DNA from: Chloroflexota bacterium
GTDB lineage: Bacteria; Chloroflexota; Anaerolineae; Anaerolineales; Villigracilaceae
NCBI GenBank assembly: GCA_016213105.1
Contig: JACRBN010000019.1
Span: 62,001-126,000, forward strand
Length of the DNA stretch: 64,000 bases
Reading direction: 5' to 3'
A program made the position numbers and the translations under genes. Below the pieces are notes generated by a model. That model searched no databases and was not told where the DNA came from. It saw nothing but the letters and a program-made list of their open reading frames with translations. Positions 19,782 through 30,141 of this stretch are shown here, one piece after another; position 1 is the first letter of the stretch, and each line of letters opens with the position of its first letter.

Positions 19782-21326
19782 ATGTCTGGTACCCAAAAAT
19801 ACTTCTTCGGAGTGCTGTCGGGATACACTGTTACGTTTGTCACCACCCTGGTTGGGTTGTGGCTGACCCCTTTCACCCTCCGCTTCCTTACCCGCGAGGA
19901 ATATGCGATATTTGCATTGGCCAGCGACATGCTCATGTGGTTGAGCCTGCTGGACATCGGCATATCCTCCGGGTTGAACGTGCAGGCGGCCCAGTTGACG
20001 GGCAGGCCGGATGATGAAAAATTGAACCGCCTGGCCAGCACGGCATTTTTTACCCAAAACATTGTCTCGTTTGTGATGCTTCTTGTGGGAGGGGTGGTAG
20101 CCTTTTTGTTCCCCTTCTTTTTTGAGATCAATCCCGAACTCGTCCAACAGTCGATTTGGGTGGCTTTGTTATTGGTGATTGGCGTGGTCGTCAATATGTT
20201 CATGCAGATTTTTTCCTCCCTGTTGGTGGCCAATCAACAGATGCATGTGGACAACCTTATTAAATTATTGCTCCTCGTGATTCGCACGGGCCTGACGGTT
20301 GTCTTTCTGCTGATGGGTTGGAAGGTCATTTCCCTGGCGCTTGCCAACCTGGCGAGTACGATCATCACGTCGCTTTTATCTGCGATTCGCGTTCGGAAAA
20401 TGCTGCCGAACCTTCGAATCCACAGAAAATGGTTTACCTGGGATCTTCTAAAGGATACGGGCACCCTGGGCATCTGGTTCAGCCTGGGCGGCCTGGCCGG
20501 CATCGTGATCACCAGCCTGGACCGCATTGTCACAGCCAAGGTCATTTCTGTCGAATTGGTGACCATGCTGACCCTTACCGGGAGATTATATGTGCTGTTC
20601 GGCGGCATGATACAGCAGTTGACCAATAATGCCAGGCCGATGCTGGGGAAATTGTTTGGCTCCGGAAAGTTCGAGGAGGCTTATACCCGTTACCACCAGA
20701 TCTTTGTGCTGTCGACCGGCATATCCGTGATCATTGCGTCCGGCCTGCTGTCATTCAACGGCGTTTTTATCCAGTGGTGGGTTGGCCCGGCCAATTATGG
20801 CGGACTCTGGCTGGACGCTGCCCTGGCCTTGAACGTGATTATCCATGCCTGGGTCCTGCCGAACCGGGCCATATTGTCGGCGAACCTGGTCGTGCGCCCC
20901 CAGACGTTGAGCCGCCTGCTCGAAGGGTTTTTGAACATTACCATTGCCGTTTTGCTGGCGCGCTGGATCGGCGTGATTGGCATAGTTTTTTCCACTGCCA
21001 TTGCAGGTGTTCTGACATCCAACTGGTACCTGCCCTATTTGACTTCAAAAATGTTTGGGCGTCCCTATCGGTTATTCCTGAAAACCGACGGTTTCCGCCT
21101 GGCTGCCTTTACGGCCTTCATGTTCCTGTTGACCATATCGATACGCCTGTATTTCGGTGACGGGTTGAACATGATCGTACATATCCTCTTGTCAGCCGCG
21201 GTGGGGATCATAAGCGCCCTGATCTTTTGGTTCGCTGTTTTGGATGCGGACTTGAGGGGGGAATTGACGGCGCAATTCCAAAAAGTCGGACAATTTTTCG
21301 AACAATTGGGATGGACACCCAGATGA
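19782..21326 (+). CDS. wzx: Wzx-type polysaccharide flippase (MOP superfamily)
   Basis: 514 residues, about 12-14 hydrophobic segments spread over the length. The opening FGVLSGYTVTFVTTLVGLWL and the loop RFLTREEYAIFALASD are typical of Wzx/RfbX flippases. It flips polyprenyl-diphosphate-linked repeat units to the outer leaflet, where Wzy polymerises them. Together with the Wzy-like and Wzz-like proteins downstream this forms a Wzx/Wzy route separate from the ABC exporter at the left of the locus. The kdsD start overlaps its stop. Confidence 0.85.
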   Translation: MSGTQKYFFGVLSGYTVTFVTTLVGLWLTPFTLRFLTREEYAIFALASDMLMWLSLLDIGISSGLNVQAAQLTGRPDDEKLNRLASTAFFTQNIVSFVMLLVGGVVAFLFPFFFEINPELVQQSIWVALLLVIGVVVNMFMQIFSSLLVANQQMHVDNLIKLLLLVIRTGLTVVFLLMGWKVISLALANLASTIITSLLSAIRVRKMLPNLRIHRKWFTWDLLKDTGTLGIWFSLGGLAGIVITSLDRIVTAKVISVELVTMLTLTGRLYVLFGGMIQQLTNNARPMLGKLFGSGKFEEAYTRYHQIFVLSTGISVIIASGLLSFNGVFIQWWVGPANYGGLWLDAALALNVIIHAWVLPNRAILSANLVVRPQTLSRLLEGFLNITIAVLLARWIGVIGIVFSTAIAGVLTSNWYLPYLTSKMFGRPYRLFLKTDGFRLAAFTAFMFLLTISIRLYFGDGLNMIVHILLSAAVGIISALIFWFAVLDADLRGELTAQFQKVGQFFEQLGWTPR

Positions 21327-22336
21327 GCAAACAAAAACAGAACCATACCGCATCGAACGATCCCGAAGGCCTGCTCATCGGGAAAGCGCGTGCCGCCATG
21401 GAAATAGAGGCCGATGCCATCCGGGCTGCCTCGATGCGATTGGATGGCAAATTTTTGCAGGCGGTCGAGGCGCTTTCCAATCATTCCGGGAAGATCATCG
21501 TCAGCGGCATGGGCAAATCGGGGTATGTAGCCCAAAAAATTGCCGCCACCTTTTCCAGCACGGGCTCCCCATCCGTTTTTTTGCATCCGGCTGAGGCGGT
21601 GCATGGCGACCTGGGAGTCTACACCCCGGGCGATCCCACCATCCTGATTTCGAAAAGCGGCTCCACGGCCGAACTGGTGCGCTTGATCCCCATACTGCGC
21701 GAGTTTCATTCCCCCCTGATCGGCATCCTGGGAAATCTGAACTCGACCCTTTCCCGCGAGGTGGACGTTGTCCTGGATGGCAGCGTGGAGTGTGAGGCCG
21801 ACCCGCTGAATCTTGCGCCAACAGCGAGCGTGGCGGTTGCATTATCCCTCGGGGACGCGCTGGCGGCAGCGCTCATGACCAAGCGGAATTTCCAGGCGCA
21901 GGACTTTGCCCGTTTTCACCCCGGGGGACAGTTGGGACGGAACCTGCTGCTCCAGGTTTCTGACGTCATGCATGTTCTGGACAATATCGCGACGGTCCGC
22001 CCATCCACGCCGTTGAAGGATGTTGTCATCGAAATGACGCGCTACCCGCTGGGGGCGGCCTGCGTGCTGGATGACAGCCACCACCTGGATGGGATCATCA
22101 CCGACGGGGACGTGCGGCGGGCCTTCCAGAAATACGATGATATTCGAAGCTTGCGGGCGGAGCAGGTGATGGTTTCGAAGCCGGTCACGATCCTGCCATC
22201 CGTTCCTTTGGCGCTGGCGGTCGATAAAATGGAAAAGCGCGCCTCCCAAATTTCGGTGCTGCCGGTGGTGGATGCCGACAACAAATGTTTGGGGTTGATA
22301 CGTATTCATGATATTTATCAGGTGGATCTGCGATGA
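21323..22336 (+). CDS. kdsD: D-arabinose 5-phosphate isomerase (KdsD/KpsF type)
   Basis: 337 residues from the ATG at 21323 that overlaps the wzx stop (ATGA); an ATG at 21311 is also in frame. The N-terminal SIS sugar-isomerase domain has [20 protein letters not shown] and [10 protein letters not shown]. Two CBS domains follow (from about residue 205 to the end). The length is close to that of E. coli KdsD and KpsF. It converts ribulose 5-phosphate to arabinose 5-phosphate, the first committed substrate for Kdo. The next gene, kdsA, overlaps by four bases. Confidence 0.92.
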   Translation: MSKQKQNHTASNDPEGLLIGKARAAMEIEADAIRAASMRLDGKFLQAVEALSNHSGKIIVSGMGKSGYVAQKIAATFSSTGSPSVFLHPAEAVHGDLGVYTPGDPTILISKSGSTAELVRLIPILREFHSPLIGILGNLNSTLSREVDVVLDGSVECEADPLNLAPTASVAVALSLGDALAAALMTKRNFQAQDFARFHPGGQLGRNLLLQVSDVMHVLDNIATVRPSTPLKDVVIEMTRYPLGAACVLDDSHHLDGIITDGDVRRAFQKYDDIRSLRAEQVMVSKPVTILPSVPLALAVDKMEKRASQISVLPVVDADNKCLGLIRIHDIYQVDLR

Positions 22337-23172
22337 AAAAACAATGGTTGTCTCCCGTTGAACTTTTGCCCGGTCTGGTGCTCGGGGGCGAAAGGATGCT
22401 ATTGATTGCCGGGCCGTGCGCGATCGAGTCCCTGGATGTCTGTCTGCGCACCGCCGGGCAAATGAAGCAATTGACCGAAAGCCTTGGAATCGGTTACATC
22501 TTCAAGTCCTCGTTCGACAAGGCGAACCGCACTTCACAGGGTTCCTTCCGCTCCATCGGGTTCGATGAGGCGATGAACATCCTGGCAAAAGTGCGGGCAG
22601 ATATCGGAGTGCCTGTTCTCACGGATGTTCACGAGAGCAGCCAGGTTCCGCAGGTGGCCGAGGTCGCAGACGTGTTGCAAATCCCCGCCTTCTTGTGCCG
22701 CCAGACCGATCTTTTGCTGGCTGCCGGACATTCGGGCCGCGCAGTGAACATCAAAAAGGGTCAGTTCATGGCCCCGGAAGACATGCGTTTTGCGGTCGAC
22801 AAGGTGCGGGCTGCAGGTAATGAAAAGGTTTTTCTGACCGAAAGGGGCAGTTCGTTCGGGTATCATAACCTTGTGGTGGATATGCGTTCCCTGCCGGTGC
22901 TGCGCCAGTTTTCCCCCGTGATTTTCGACGTGACCCACAGCGTGCAGACCCCCGGGGGCCTGGGGGGCGTCTCGGGCGGCCAGCGGGAATTCGCTCCCTA
23001 CCTGGCGCGGGCCGCGGCGGCCGCCGGCGTGGATGGTTTCTTTATCGAGACCCATCCCAATCCCGCGGAGGCTTTGAGCGACGGTCCCAACATGATCCCG
23101 CTCTCTGAAATGCCCGCCTTCCTGAAGATGCTGCTGGATGTATGGCACGTGGGCCGGGGGTATTGCGAATGA
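22333..23172 (+). CDS. kdsA: Kdo-8-phosphate synthase
   Basis: 279 residues. [10 protein letters not shown], the [12 protein letters not shown] loop and VLTDVHE match KdsA, as do [13 protein letters not shown]-type residues and GQFMAPEDM in the barrel. It condenses PEP with arabinose 5-phosphate. The metal-dependent class carries a Cys near the N-terminus and the Cys in AGPCAIES fits; the class cannot be settled by eye. It sits between kdsD and kdsC with overlapping start and stop codons, so the three are translated as a unit. Confidence 0.93.
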   Translation: MKKQWLSPVELLPGLVLGGERMLLIAGPCAIESLDVCLRTAGQMKQLTESLGIGYIFKSSFDKANRTSQGSFRSIGFDEAMNILAKVRADIGVPVLTDVHESSQVPQVAEVADVLQIPAFLCRQTDLLLAAGHSGRAVNIKKGQFMAPEDMRFAVDKVRAAGNEKVFLTERGSSFGYHNLVVDMRSLPVLRQFSPVIFDVTHSVQTPGGLGGVSGGQREFAPYLARAAAAAGVDGFFIETHPNPAEALSDGPNMIPLSEMPAFLKMLLDVWHVGRGYCE

Positions 23173-23693
23173 CCCTGCCTTCACAGGACGTCCAGGCAAA
23201 AATGGGAAATGTCCGCCTGCTGGCCCTGGATTCCGACGGCGTGCTGACCGACGGGGGGGTGTACATCCTCGAAGACGGCGGGGAGTTTCGGCGCTTCCAC
23301 ATACACGATGGCGCTGGATTAAAGGCGGTCATGCAGGCGGGCGTGCGGGTGGCGGTCATTTCCTCCGGACGCAGTCGCACCGTCCAGCATCGCTGCATCC
23401 AGTTGGGCATCCCGGATGTGTACGTCGGAGTGGACGACAAGCTGGATTGTTTGAACGCCGTCTGCGCGAAATACCGGATCGAACTGCACGAGGTGTGCTA
23501 TATGGGGGACGACCTGGTGGATTTGCCCGTTCTGAAAGCGGTGGGGCTTCCCTGCGCTCCTGCCGATGCAAATTGGGCCATACGGGAGGCCGTTGTGTAC
23601 GTCACCCAAAGGGCGGGCGGGCATGGGGCTGTCCGCGAAATCTGTGACCTGCTCCTGCGCGGGCAGGCAGGGCAGACCCCCATAACGGGGTAG
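23169..23693 (+). CDS. kdsC: Kdo-8-phosphate phosphatase
   Basis: 174 residues from the ATG at 23169, overlapping the kdsA stop; an upstream in-frame start at 23142 would lie inside kdsA. HAD superfamily, cap-less C0 type: nucleophile [10 protein letters not shown], motif II VISSGRS, motif [15 protein letters not shown]. This pattern and size are typical of KdsC, which hydrolyses Kdo-8-phosphate to Kdo before KdsB activates it. With kdsA, kdsD and kdsB it completes the pathway. Confidence 0.9.
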   Translation: MTLPSQDVQAKMGNVRLLALDSDGVLTDGGVYILEDGGEFRRFHIHDGAGLKAVMQAGVRVAVISSGRSRTVQHRCIQLGIPDVYVGVDDKLDCLNAVCAKYRIELHEVCYMGDDLVDLPVLKAVGLPCAPADANWAIREAVVYVTQRAGGHGAVREICDLLLRGQAGQTPITG

Positions 23694-23753
23694 TCGCTGC
23701 CTTAACTCCCCAAGAGAAGAAGAAGTAGAAACCTCAACGAGAATTGTCGAAAC

Positions 23754-25001
23754 ATGCAAATTGTTGATCAAAAAGCCAAAGTGCTGGCGCTTTCCCGCGA
23801 CCAACATCATCATTATGAGCCGCTGCTGGCCCATCCGAACTTTGACCTGGTGGAAGTCGCCACCTGGAACGCCGAAGTGGTGCGCAATGCCAGCCCCGAT
23901 ATTCTACTGACACCGACCTGCGATTGGTACGAATCGGCGGCTTGCATCGAGGAAGCCAGGCGTTTGAACATCCCCTCCCTCTACATCATGGATGGGATCA
24001 TCGAATGGAGGCTGCAATGGGAGAGCCCGCGCTTTGGGGCCGGGGGCGGGATCGCCTACAACCAGCCCATAACGACCGACAAGATCGCCTGCCTGGGCTG
24101 GCAGAGCGCCCGCACCCTGGAATCCTGGGGCAACGTGGGCAAGTGCGAGATCGTCGGCGCGGCGCGCTTTGACCATTACCTGTCCGACCCGGTAGCGCGC
24201 ACTCCCCACGAAGGGCCGAAGCGCCTGCTGGTGATGACCGCCAACACCCCGGGCTTTACGCCCGAACAGGTGGCCGTGGTGGAACGGTCGCTGTTGGATG
24301 TGCAGGAGGCCTTGTCCCGGCAGGAGGGGTGGGAGCCGATCTGGCGGGTGCGCCGCGGCCTGGATGAGAAGCTGGGCCTGCATGACCGCTTCCCCGAATT
24401 GCGCGGACGGCCCCTGCGCCAGGTCCTGGCCCAGGCCGATGCCGTGTTGACGACCGCCTCCACGGTCATCCTCGAGGCCATGCTGGCCGGCCTGCCCACG
24501 GCCATGCTGGATTATTTCAACAACCCCGCTTACGTCCCGACGGCCTGGACGGTCAGCGTCAGGGAGCACCTGGAGCCGCTCCTGGATGAATTGAGCGAGC
24601 CTGCCGCCAGGCGCTTGATCTTTCAGGATGAAATTCTGCACAACTGCCTGGAATGCCGCACGCCGGCCGGGCCGCGCCTGGCCGGTTTGATGAACGAAAT
24701 GATCGCAATTGGCCGAAAGGCCAGGGCCGACCAAAGTCCGCTCGTCTTCCCCGATCGAATGATCCCGCTGGAGTTTGGCGGGCACGCCCTGCCCTCCGGA
24801 CACTTCGACCTGGCGCGCCTGTATCCGGGCCACCCGCTCTTCTCGGATGCCGAAATCGGATCATTGCAGCGCAAATTGGTCTTTGCCCAACAGCAGTTGG
24901 AGAAACAGCAGGTGGAACTGGACTTGCGAAATCTGGATTATTGGGCGAGCGTGGTCGGGCGCAAGATCTCCCGCTACCTGAACCCGAAGGGAGGCAAATA
25001 A
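23754..25001 (+). CDS. Putative GT-B glycosyltransferase with C-terminal coiled coil
   Basis: 415 residues, soluble. The C-terminal Rossmann half has LLVMTANTPGF, DAVLTTASTVILEAMLAGLPTAMLD near 235-260, the usual place for the donor-binding motif of TagF/UDP-GlcNAc-2-epimerase-like GT-B folds. The last 60 residues contain a Gln/Leu-rich heptad region (LQRKLVFAQQQLEKQQVEL), probably a coiled coil for dimerisation or membrane-protein contact. It follows kdsC by 60 bases, so a role in using CMP-Kdo is possible. I do not recognise a named family. The stop overlaps the next start by one base. Confidence 0.5.
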   Translation: MQIVDQKAKVLALSRDQHHHYEPLLAHPNFDLVEVATWNAEVVRNASPDILLTPTCDWYESAACIEEARRLNIPSLYIMDGIIEWRLQWESPRFGAGGGIAYNQPITTDKIACLGWQSARTLESWGNVGKCEIVGAARFDHYLSDPVARTPHEGPKRLLVMTANTPGFTPEQVAVVERSLLDVQEALSRQEGWEPIWRVRRGLDEKLGLHDRFPELRGRPLRQVLAQADAVLTTASTVILEAMLAGLPTAMLDYFNNPAYVPTAWTVSVREHLEPLLDELSEPAARRLIFQDEILHNCLECRTPAGPRLAGLMNEMIAIGRKARADQSPLVFPDRMIPLEFGGHALPSGHFDLARLYPGHPLFSDAEIGSLQRKLVFAQQQLEKQQVELDLRNLDYWASVVGRKISRYLNPKGGK

Positions 25002-25915
25002 TGGCCCCCCTGGTTTCCATCGGGATCCCGACCTATAATCAAGCCTCCTATCTTCCGGAGACCCTCGCCAGCGTGCTGGCACAGACCTTCACGGATTTCG
25101 AAGTGGTGGTCGTGGACGACACCTCGACGGACGACACGCCGCAGGTGCTCTCATCTTTCCATGATCCGCGTGTGCGTTCCTTCCGTAATCCTGCCAACAA
25201 GGGCTGGGTGGGAAATTTTCGGCGCGTGTTGGCCGAAAGCCGGGGAAAGTACTTTTTGCTGCTAGGCAGCGATGATCTGCTCGCCCCGGGCTTTCTCGAG
25301 TGGGCGGTCCGTTCCCTGGAAGGGGAGCCAACGGCGGCCTTTGCCCACTCGGGTGTCCGCTTCATCGGGAATCGCCAGGGCCAGAGCGTGATGGATTTTC
25401 CCCCAAAACTAAACGGCCGCGAATACATCCTCCAGTCCCTGTCGAGCGCCCAGAACCTGACGAATTTATCCGCGTCCCTGGCCAGGCGGGATTGGGTGGT
25501 GGAACTGGGCATCGAGGATTCGATCTTTTGTGACTGGATCCTGTGGCTGCGCCTGGCGATGCGGGGGGAGGTGCTGTACACCCCCGAGCTGTTGGGGTCG
25601 TGCCGCTTCCACAGCGCAAACGAAACCAAAAAGGTATCCAGCCAGCCCAGCCGCCATCTTTGGGAGTTGGGCCGGAGCGTGCTGACCTTTGCGGCCAGGG
25701 AAAACGCGGATGCGGCCATGTACGCCAGGGTGTACGACTGCCTGGACCGGCTATTTTCGCGTTATATCGGCTACCTGGGCCGCAATCATGACCTGTCGTG
25801 GGGCCAGTTCTTCCGGGAATTGAAAAGCGCGTGGAGGTCTCCCGCCAGGCTGGTGGTGAAGCTCCGCGAGTCCGGCCGCGCCATTCTGCACCGTTTTCTG
25901 CCTGCCCGCGTTTGA
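25001..25915 (+). CDS. Family 2 glycosyltransferase
   Basis: 304 residues from the ATG at 25001; the frame continues upstream but that part is antisense-quality sequence inside the previous gene. GT-A core: VSIGIPTYNQASYLPETLASVL, FEVVVVDDTSTDDT, and the acidic LLLGSDDLLAPG. The C-terminus is basic, without clear membrane helices. It is one of several GT2 enzymes that add sugars to the lipid-linked repeat unit in the cytoplasm. Confidence 0.85.
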   Translation: MAPLVSIGIPTYNQASYLPETLASVLAQTFTDFEVVVVDDTSTDDTPQVLSSFHDPRVRSFRNPANKGWVGNFRRVLAESRGKYFLLLGSDDLLAPGFLEWAVRSLEGEPTAAFAHSGVRFIGNRQGQSVMDFPPKLNGREYILQSLSSAQNLTNLSASLARRDWVVELGIEDSIFCDWILWLRLAMRGEVLYTPELLGSCRFHSANETKKVSSQPSRHLWELGRSVLTFAARENADAAMYARVYDCLDRLFSRYIGYLGRNHDLSWGQFFRELKSAWRSPARLVVKLRESGRAILHRFLPARV

Positions 25916-25936
25916 GATGCCTGTGTCGGTGAGCAT

Positions 25937-27013
25937 TTGAAATCGAACCATTTGCGGCTTTTACTTGTGGCGGGGGATGAGGTTGCCCCAGCCAGCCGCT
26001 ATCGCATTCATCAATTTGTGCCGTACCTGCGCGCCCGCGGCCATCAGGTGAGCACCTTCTCGCCGTTTCCAGCCTATTACTGGCACCCTCCGCAGGTCTC
26101 CCTGCGGGCCTTGCGTTGGGGCCTCTACTATCTCGGTTCGACGCTGCGGGTCCTGAGCTGCCTGCCAGCCATCCAGTCAGCCGGCCGCTATGACGTGGTG
26201 ATGATGAACCGCTCCTTCGTGCCGGAACATTGGCTCCTGGCGCTCGAAAGAAGGTTGCAGCGCGTCAACCCGCGCCTGGTTTTCGATTTCGATGATGCCA
26301 TTCATCTGGGCATTAACGAAAAAAAGATTGCAGAGATCATTCAGCACAGCGCCTGGGTCACGCCCGGTAATCAATTCCTGGCCGATTTTGCCCGACAGCA
26401 CAATTCCAATGTCACGATCATTCCCACGGTGGTCGATACGGATAAGTTTGTGCCTGCGGCAGATCGCGCGCCTGGCCCGGTGCGCGTGGGCTGGTCCGGG
26501 TCGCGTGATTCAACCCTGCATCACCTGCCCCTGCTCAAAGACATCCTGGTCGAGCTTGCCAGGCGGGTCGAGTTCGAATTTGTGGTCATCTCGGATCTTC
26601 AACCGCCCGAAATACCGGGCGTACAATCGCGCTTCATCCCCTGGAGCGCGCAGTCCGAGGTTCGCGACCACCAGCAGATCGACATCGGCCTGATGCCGTT
26701 GGGCGATTCCCCCTTCGATCGTGGAAAATGCGGCGCCAAACTTCTGCTATATGGCGCCGTGGGGGCCCCTTCGGTGGCCTCGCCGGTCGGGGCCAACCGG
26801 GAAATTATTCAACAGGAACAGACAGGCTGCCTGGCGGGCGAGTCGCAGGAGTGGGTGGATGCTTTGGAGCGCCTGATCCGCAACCCTGCCCTGCGCCGTC
26901 AGCTTGGGGAGGCGGCCCGGCAGCGCATCGAAGAGGCCTATTCTGTCCGCGCCATTTTGCCGCGCCTCGAAGCGATATTCGAACAAGTCACAGATCTCCA
27001 TCCCAGGAACTGA
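25937..27013 (+). CDS. GT4-like glycosyltransferase
   Basis: 358 residues starting at a TTG at 25937; no better start is seen upstream, and a GTG at 25967 is the alternative. The N-terminal domain has DEVAPASRYRIHQFVPYLRARGHQV. The middle FDFDDAIHLG, the donor-domain start VRVGWSGSRDST, and GAKLLLYGAVGAPSVASPVGANREII form a GT4-like E-less variant. This group is common in O-antigen and EPS clusters. Product unknown. The asnB-like gene begins four bases after the stop. Confidence 0.75.
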   Translation: MKSNHLRLLLVAGDEVAPASRYRIHQFVPYLRARGHQVSTFSPFPAYYWHPPQVSLRALRWGLYYLGSTLRVLSCLPAIQSAGRYDVVMMNRSFVPEHWLLALERRLQRVNPRLVFDFDDAIHLGINEKKIAEIIQHSAWVTPGNQFLADFARQHNSNVTIIPTVVDTDKFVPAADRAPGPVRVGWSGSRDSTLHHLPLLKDILVELARRVEFEFVVISDLQPPEIPGVQSRFIPWSAQSEVRDHQQIDIGLMPLGDSPFDRGKCGAKLLLYGAVGAPSVASPVGANREIIQQEQTGCLAGESQEWVDALERLIRNPALRRQLGEAARQRIEEAYSVRAILPRLEAIFEQVTDLHPRN

Positions 27014-27017
27014 TTCT

Positions 27018-28952
27018 ATGTGTGGAATTGCCGGCATCATCGATCTTTCCGACCACCCCATCGACCCGCGCCTGGTCAAATCCATGTGCGATGCCATGTC
27101 CTATCGCGGCCCGGATGCGGAGGGCCTGGAGGCGCTGCCTCACGCCGTGCTGGGACACCGCCGCCTGTCGATCCTGGATCTGTCCCCGGCCGGCAACCAG
27201 CCCATGACTACGAAGAACCGCCGCTTGTGGACGGTATTCAACGGGGAAATCTACAATCACCGCGACCTGCGCCGCGAACTCGAAGCACAGGGCCACTCCT
27301 ATGCCTCCCGAAGCGACACGGAAACGCTGTTGCACGGGTATCAGGAATGGGGAACCGGGATCTCCGCCCGCTGCCGGGGGATGTGGGCCTTTGCCATTTG
27401 GGATTCTGAGCGGCAGGCGCTTTACATCAGCCGCGACCGCATGGGTGAGAAGCCCCTCTATTATTATCGGCAAGGCAACCGCCTGGCCTTTGCCTCCAAC
27501 CTGGCCGCGTTGCGCCCGGCGCTGGATCAGCAGGAGATCAACCCTGCCGCGGTGGCCAGCCTGCTGGCCTACGAATACATCCCCTTTACCGAGAGCATCT
27601 ATCAGGGAGTGGAGAAACTGCCGCCCGCGCATTACCTGGTCTTTGATCGCAATGGCCTGCGCGTGGCCCCGTATTGGGAACTGGATTACCGTGAAAAGTT
27701 GGACATCACCCTGCCGGAGGCGGAACGGCTGGTGGAGGATACGCTGGCCTCCGCCGTCCGGGAGCAGTTGGAGGCGGACGTGCCCGTGGGCGTGTTCCTG
27801 AGCGGCGGGGTGGACTCCGGTTATGTGGCCGCCCTGGCCGCCCGGGAGAAGCCGGACCTGGTGGGAGTGACGGTGACGATCCCGGGCAATGACCTGCGAA
27901 ACGAAGCCGATAATGCCCGCAAGGTGGCCAGGACTCACGGCCTGCACCACATCGAAGTCCCCCTGGATACCACCTGCATCCAAACGCTGCCCAGTCTGCT
28001 GGCGGGCATTGAACCCCTGGGTGATAGTTCATTGATCCCCGTCTCGGCCGTGGCGCAGGCGGCCCGCAAGCACATGACCGTGGTCCTGACCGGGGATGGC
28101 GGCGACGAAGGCTTCGATGGCTATGGAAAGCCGCGCCAGGCGAAAGCAGCGCAGGAACTTCGGCAGGGAAAGTTGGGGAATCTGTGGCGCGCGCTGGGAC
28201 CTGCCCTGACGTTTTTGTCCCGCCAGCGCATCACGTCCTGGGTGCGCCTTTCCCGCATCCATGCCAGCGGCGCAAAACTCATGGCTGCGGCCGGCATCGA
28301 AAATTATCTGGGCGCGTGGGAAGCCACCCCCTACCAGGTCAGGGACCTGCTGTATGGTCCACGCCTTGGGTCCGTCTCCCGCCGCCGGCCGGGCGCCAGA
28401 TTGATCGAGGCCCTCGGCCAGGTCCGGTACAAGGATTGGTGGGAGGGCGTTCTGGGGGTCGAGATCAAGACCCGCCTGGTGGATGATTTCCTGCTCAAGG
28501 TGGATACGTCCACCATGCACTATTCGCTCGAGTCGCGCGCGCCTTTCCTCGATTACCGCCTGATCGAAATTGCGGCCAGGCTGCCCTGGGAAATCTGGCT
28601 GCCGGATGAACACAGCAAGGGCTTGTTGAAGCGTCTGGCTGCGCGCCATAACCCGCCCGAAGTGGTGTACAGCCAGAAAAAAGGCTTTTCCATCCCGGTG
28701 GAACAGTACTTCCTGGAGGGCTGGGGCAAAATGCTGCTGGAGTTGACCCGCGATGGCGTGGCCGCGCAGATGGGCCTGATCGACCCGGATGGGGTTCGCC
28801 GCTATCTCCAGATGCATGGACTGCGCGCCAATCACCGCCTCGACCGCCAGCTCTTCAGCCTGTTCGTGCTCGAGATCTGGCTGCGTGTATTCCACGCCCG
28901 CACCGATTCAGCCGCGGAATTGGGCGGGCAGTTGCTGAGAAACGCGCATTGA
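27018..28952 (+). CDS. asnB: Glutamine-dependent asparagine synthetase-like amidotransferase
   Basis: 644 residues from the ATG at 27018, so that Cys2 is the N-terminal nucleophile (MCGIAGIID). The class II glutaminase half contains SYRGPDAEG and GHRRLSILDLSPAGNQPM. The synthetase half has the PP-loop FLSGGVDSGYVAALA at about 260-275. Length matches AsnB. In polysaccharide loci such proteins often amidate a uronic acid or glycan carboxyl rather than make asparagine (WbpS-like), and that is my inference here because it sits between two glycosyltransferases. Confidence 0.88.
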   Translation: MCGIAGIIDLSDHPIDPRLVKSMCDAMSYRGPDAEGLEALPHAVLGHRRLSILDLSPAGNQPMTTKNRRLWTVFNGEIYNHRDLRRELEAQGHSYASRSDTETLLHGYQEWGTGISARCRGMWAFAIWDSERQALYISRDRMGEKPLYYYRQGNRLAFASNLAALRPALDQQEINPAAVASLLAYEYIPFTESIYQGVEKLPPAHYLVFDRNGLRVAPYWELDYREKLDITLPEAERLVEDTLASAVREQLEADVPVGVFLSGGVDSGYVAALAAREKPDLVGVTVTIPGNDLRNEADNARKVARTHGLHHIEVPLDTTCIQTLPSLLAGIEPLGDSSLIPVSAVAQAARKHMTVVLTGDGGDEGFDGYGKPRQAKAAQELRQGKLGNLWRALGPALTFLSRQRITSWVRLSRIHASGAKLMAAAGIENYLGAWEATPYQVRDLLYGPRLGSVSRRRPGARLIEALGQVRYKDWWEGVLGVEIKTRLVDDFLLKVDTSTMHYSLESRAPFLDYRLIEIAARLPWEIWLPDEHSKGLLKRLAARHNPPEVVYSQKKGFSIPVEQYFLEGWGKMLLELTRDGVAAQMGLIDPDGVRRYLQMHGLRANHRLDRQLFSLFVLEIWLRVFHARTDSAAELGGQLLRNAH

Positions 28953-28965
28953 TCGGAGACATACT

Positions 28966-30141
28966 GTGACCTTGCGGGGCGCCTTTCACTTTACCGGGTG
29001 TGCGGTTCAGGACAGGGATGGGGTCTGGATTCGCGGCCAGTTCGGCAATTTTGTGGAGGCCCTTTCCAGGCGATTGGAGCATCTCGACTTGCTGCTGGAT
29101 GAAAAGACATCCGTCGCGGTGGAGGGCTTCGAAGGCCAGACGGACTTCTATGTATCGGCCCCCAATATCGGGTTCTGTGCTCTAGGTCCCTACACGGGGC
29201 GTTTGGCGGCTTTGCGCCGTTTCGTGGCCATCCCGCGCAATATTTCGGGGCGCGGATGGGATTTCATTCTGATCCGCGAACCGGCCCGCAGGGCGCCTGT
29301 GATCCGATTTTGGAGCGGAAGGACGCCCAAGGTTCTGCTGCTGGGCGGGGACTACACCACATCCTTGCAGGCTCCCCGTTCCTCGTTGACCTATTGGCGC
29401 GCCCGCTTTTTCGATGCCCAGCTTCGCCAGGCCATGCGGTCCGCCCTGGTGTTTGTGAACAATGAGATGCTGTTGGATCGCTGGCGTCCGTTCGCGCGGA
29501 ATATTTTACTGACCCGCACGACCACCCTGCCCCGCTCCGTGGTTCTGGAGCAGCCCGCGCCCCGTTTCCAGAATTCCCAGCCGTATCGTCTGCTGTACGT
29601 CGGCAGGTTGGACCCGCTGAAAGGGATCGAGGATTTACTGCGCGCGCTGGCGATATTGAACCGCGACGGAAAGAGGTATGAGTTACTCATCCTGGGCAGC
29701 GGGGACCCGGCCTATGAGGCCAGGCTGCGGCAGCTGGCCGGCGCAGACGGCCTGGCCGATGCGGTTCAATTTGGGGGCTACGTGCCGCCGTCGTTCCTCT
29801 GGGAGCATTATTTGAAAGCCGATGTGTTTGTGCTTCCCACCCTGGCGGAGAATATCTCCCGCAGCGTTTGGGAGGCCATGTCTCAGGGCTGCCCGGTGGT
29901 GACCACCCCCGTCGGGGGGCAGGGCAGGGCCTTCCGTGACCGGAAGGATTTGTTATTTTTCGAGCCTGGCAACGAACAGGATTTGTGCGGAAAGATCGAG
30001 CTTCTTCGCACCGACGAACGGCTTCGCCGCGCCATTTGCGCGCGGGGCCTGGAATTGGCGCGCGGCAACACCGTGGAGGCCCGTTCGGCCGAGATGGTGG
30101 AAGCGATTGAAAATTGGTTGGGGTCCAGGAGGTCTCAATGA
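28966..30141 (+). CDS. GT4 glycosyltransferase (paralogue of the gene at 38189)
   Basis: 391 residues from a GTG at 28966 with a CGGAG site upstream. Donor-domain features: YRLLYVGRLDPLKGIEDLLRAL, LLILGSGDP, and ENISRSVWEAMSQGCPVVTTPVGG. Two segments match the gene at 38189 closely: the R-T-T-T-L stretch before the donor domain and the WEAMS..PVVTT segment. The two are therefore paralogues with probably related donors. The stop overlaps the next start (ATGA). Confidence 0.82.
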   Translation: MTLRGAFHFTGCAVQDRDGVWIRGQFGNFVEALSRRLEHLDLLLDEKTSVAVEGFEGQTDFYVSAPNIGFCALGPYTGRLAALRRFVAIPRNISGRGWDFILIREPARRAPVIRFWSGRTPKVLLLGGDYTTSLQAPRSSLTYWRARFFDAQLRQAMRSALVFVNNEMLLDRWRPFARNILLTRTTTLPRSVVLEQPAPRFQNSQPYRLLYVGRLDPLKGIEDLLRALAILNRDGKRYELLILGSGDPAYEARLRQLAGADGLADAVQFGGYVPPSFLWEHYLKADVFVLPTLAENISRSVWEAMSQGCPVVTTPVGGQGRAFRDRKDLLFFEPGNEQDLCGKIELLRTDERLRRAICARGLELARGNTVEARSAEMVEAIENWLGSRRSQ

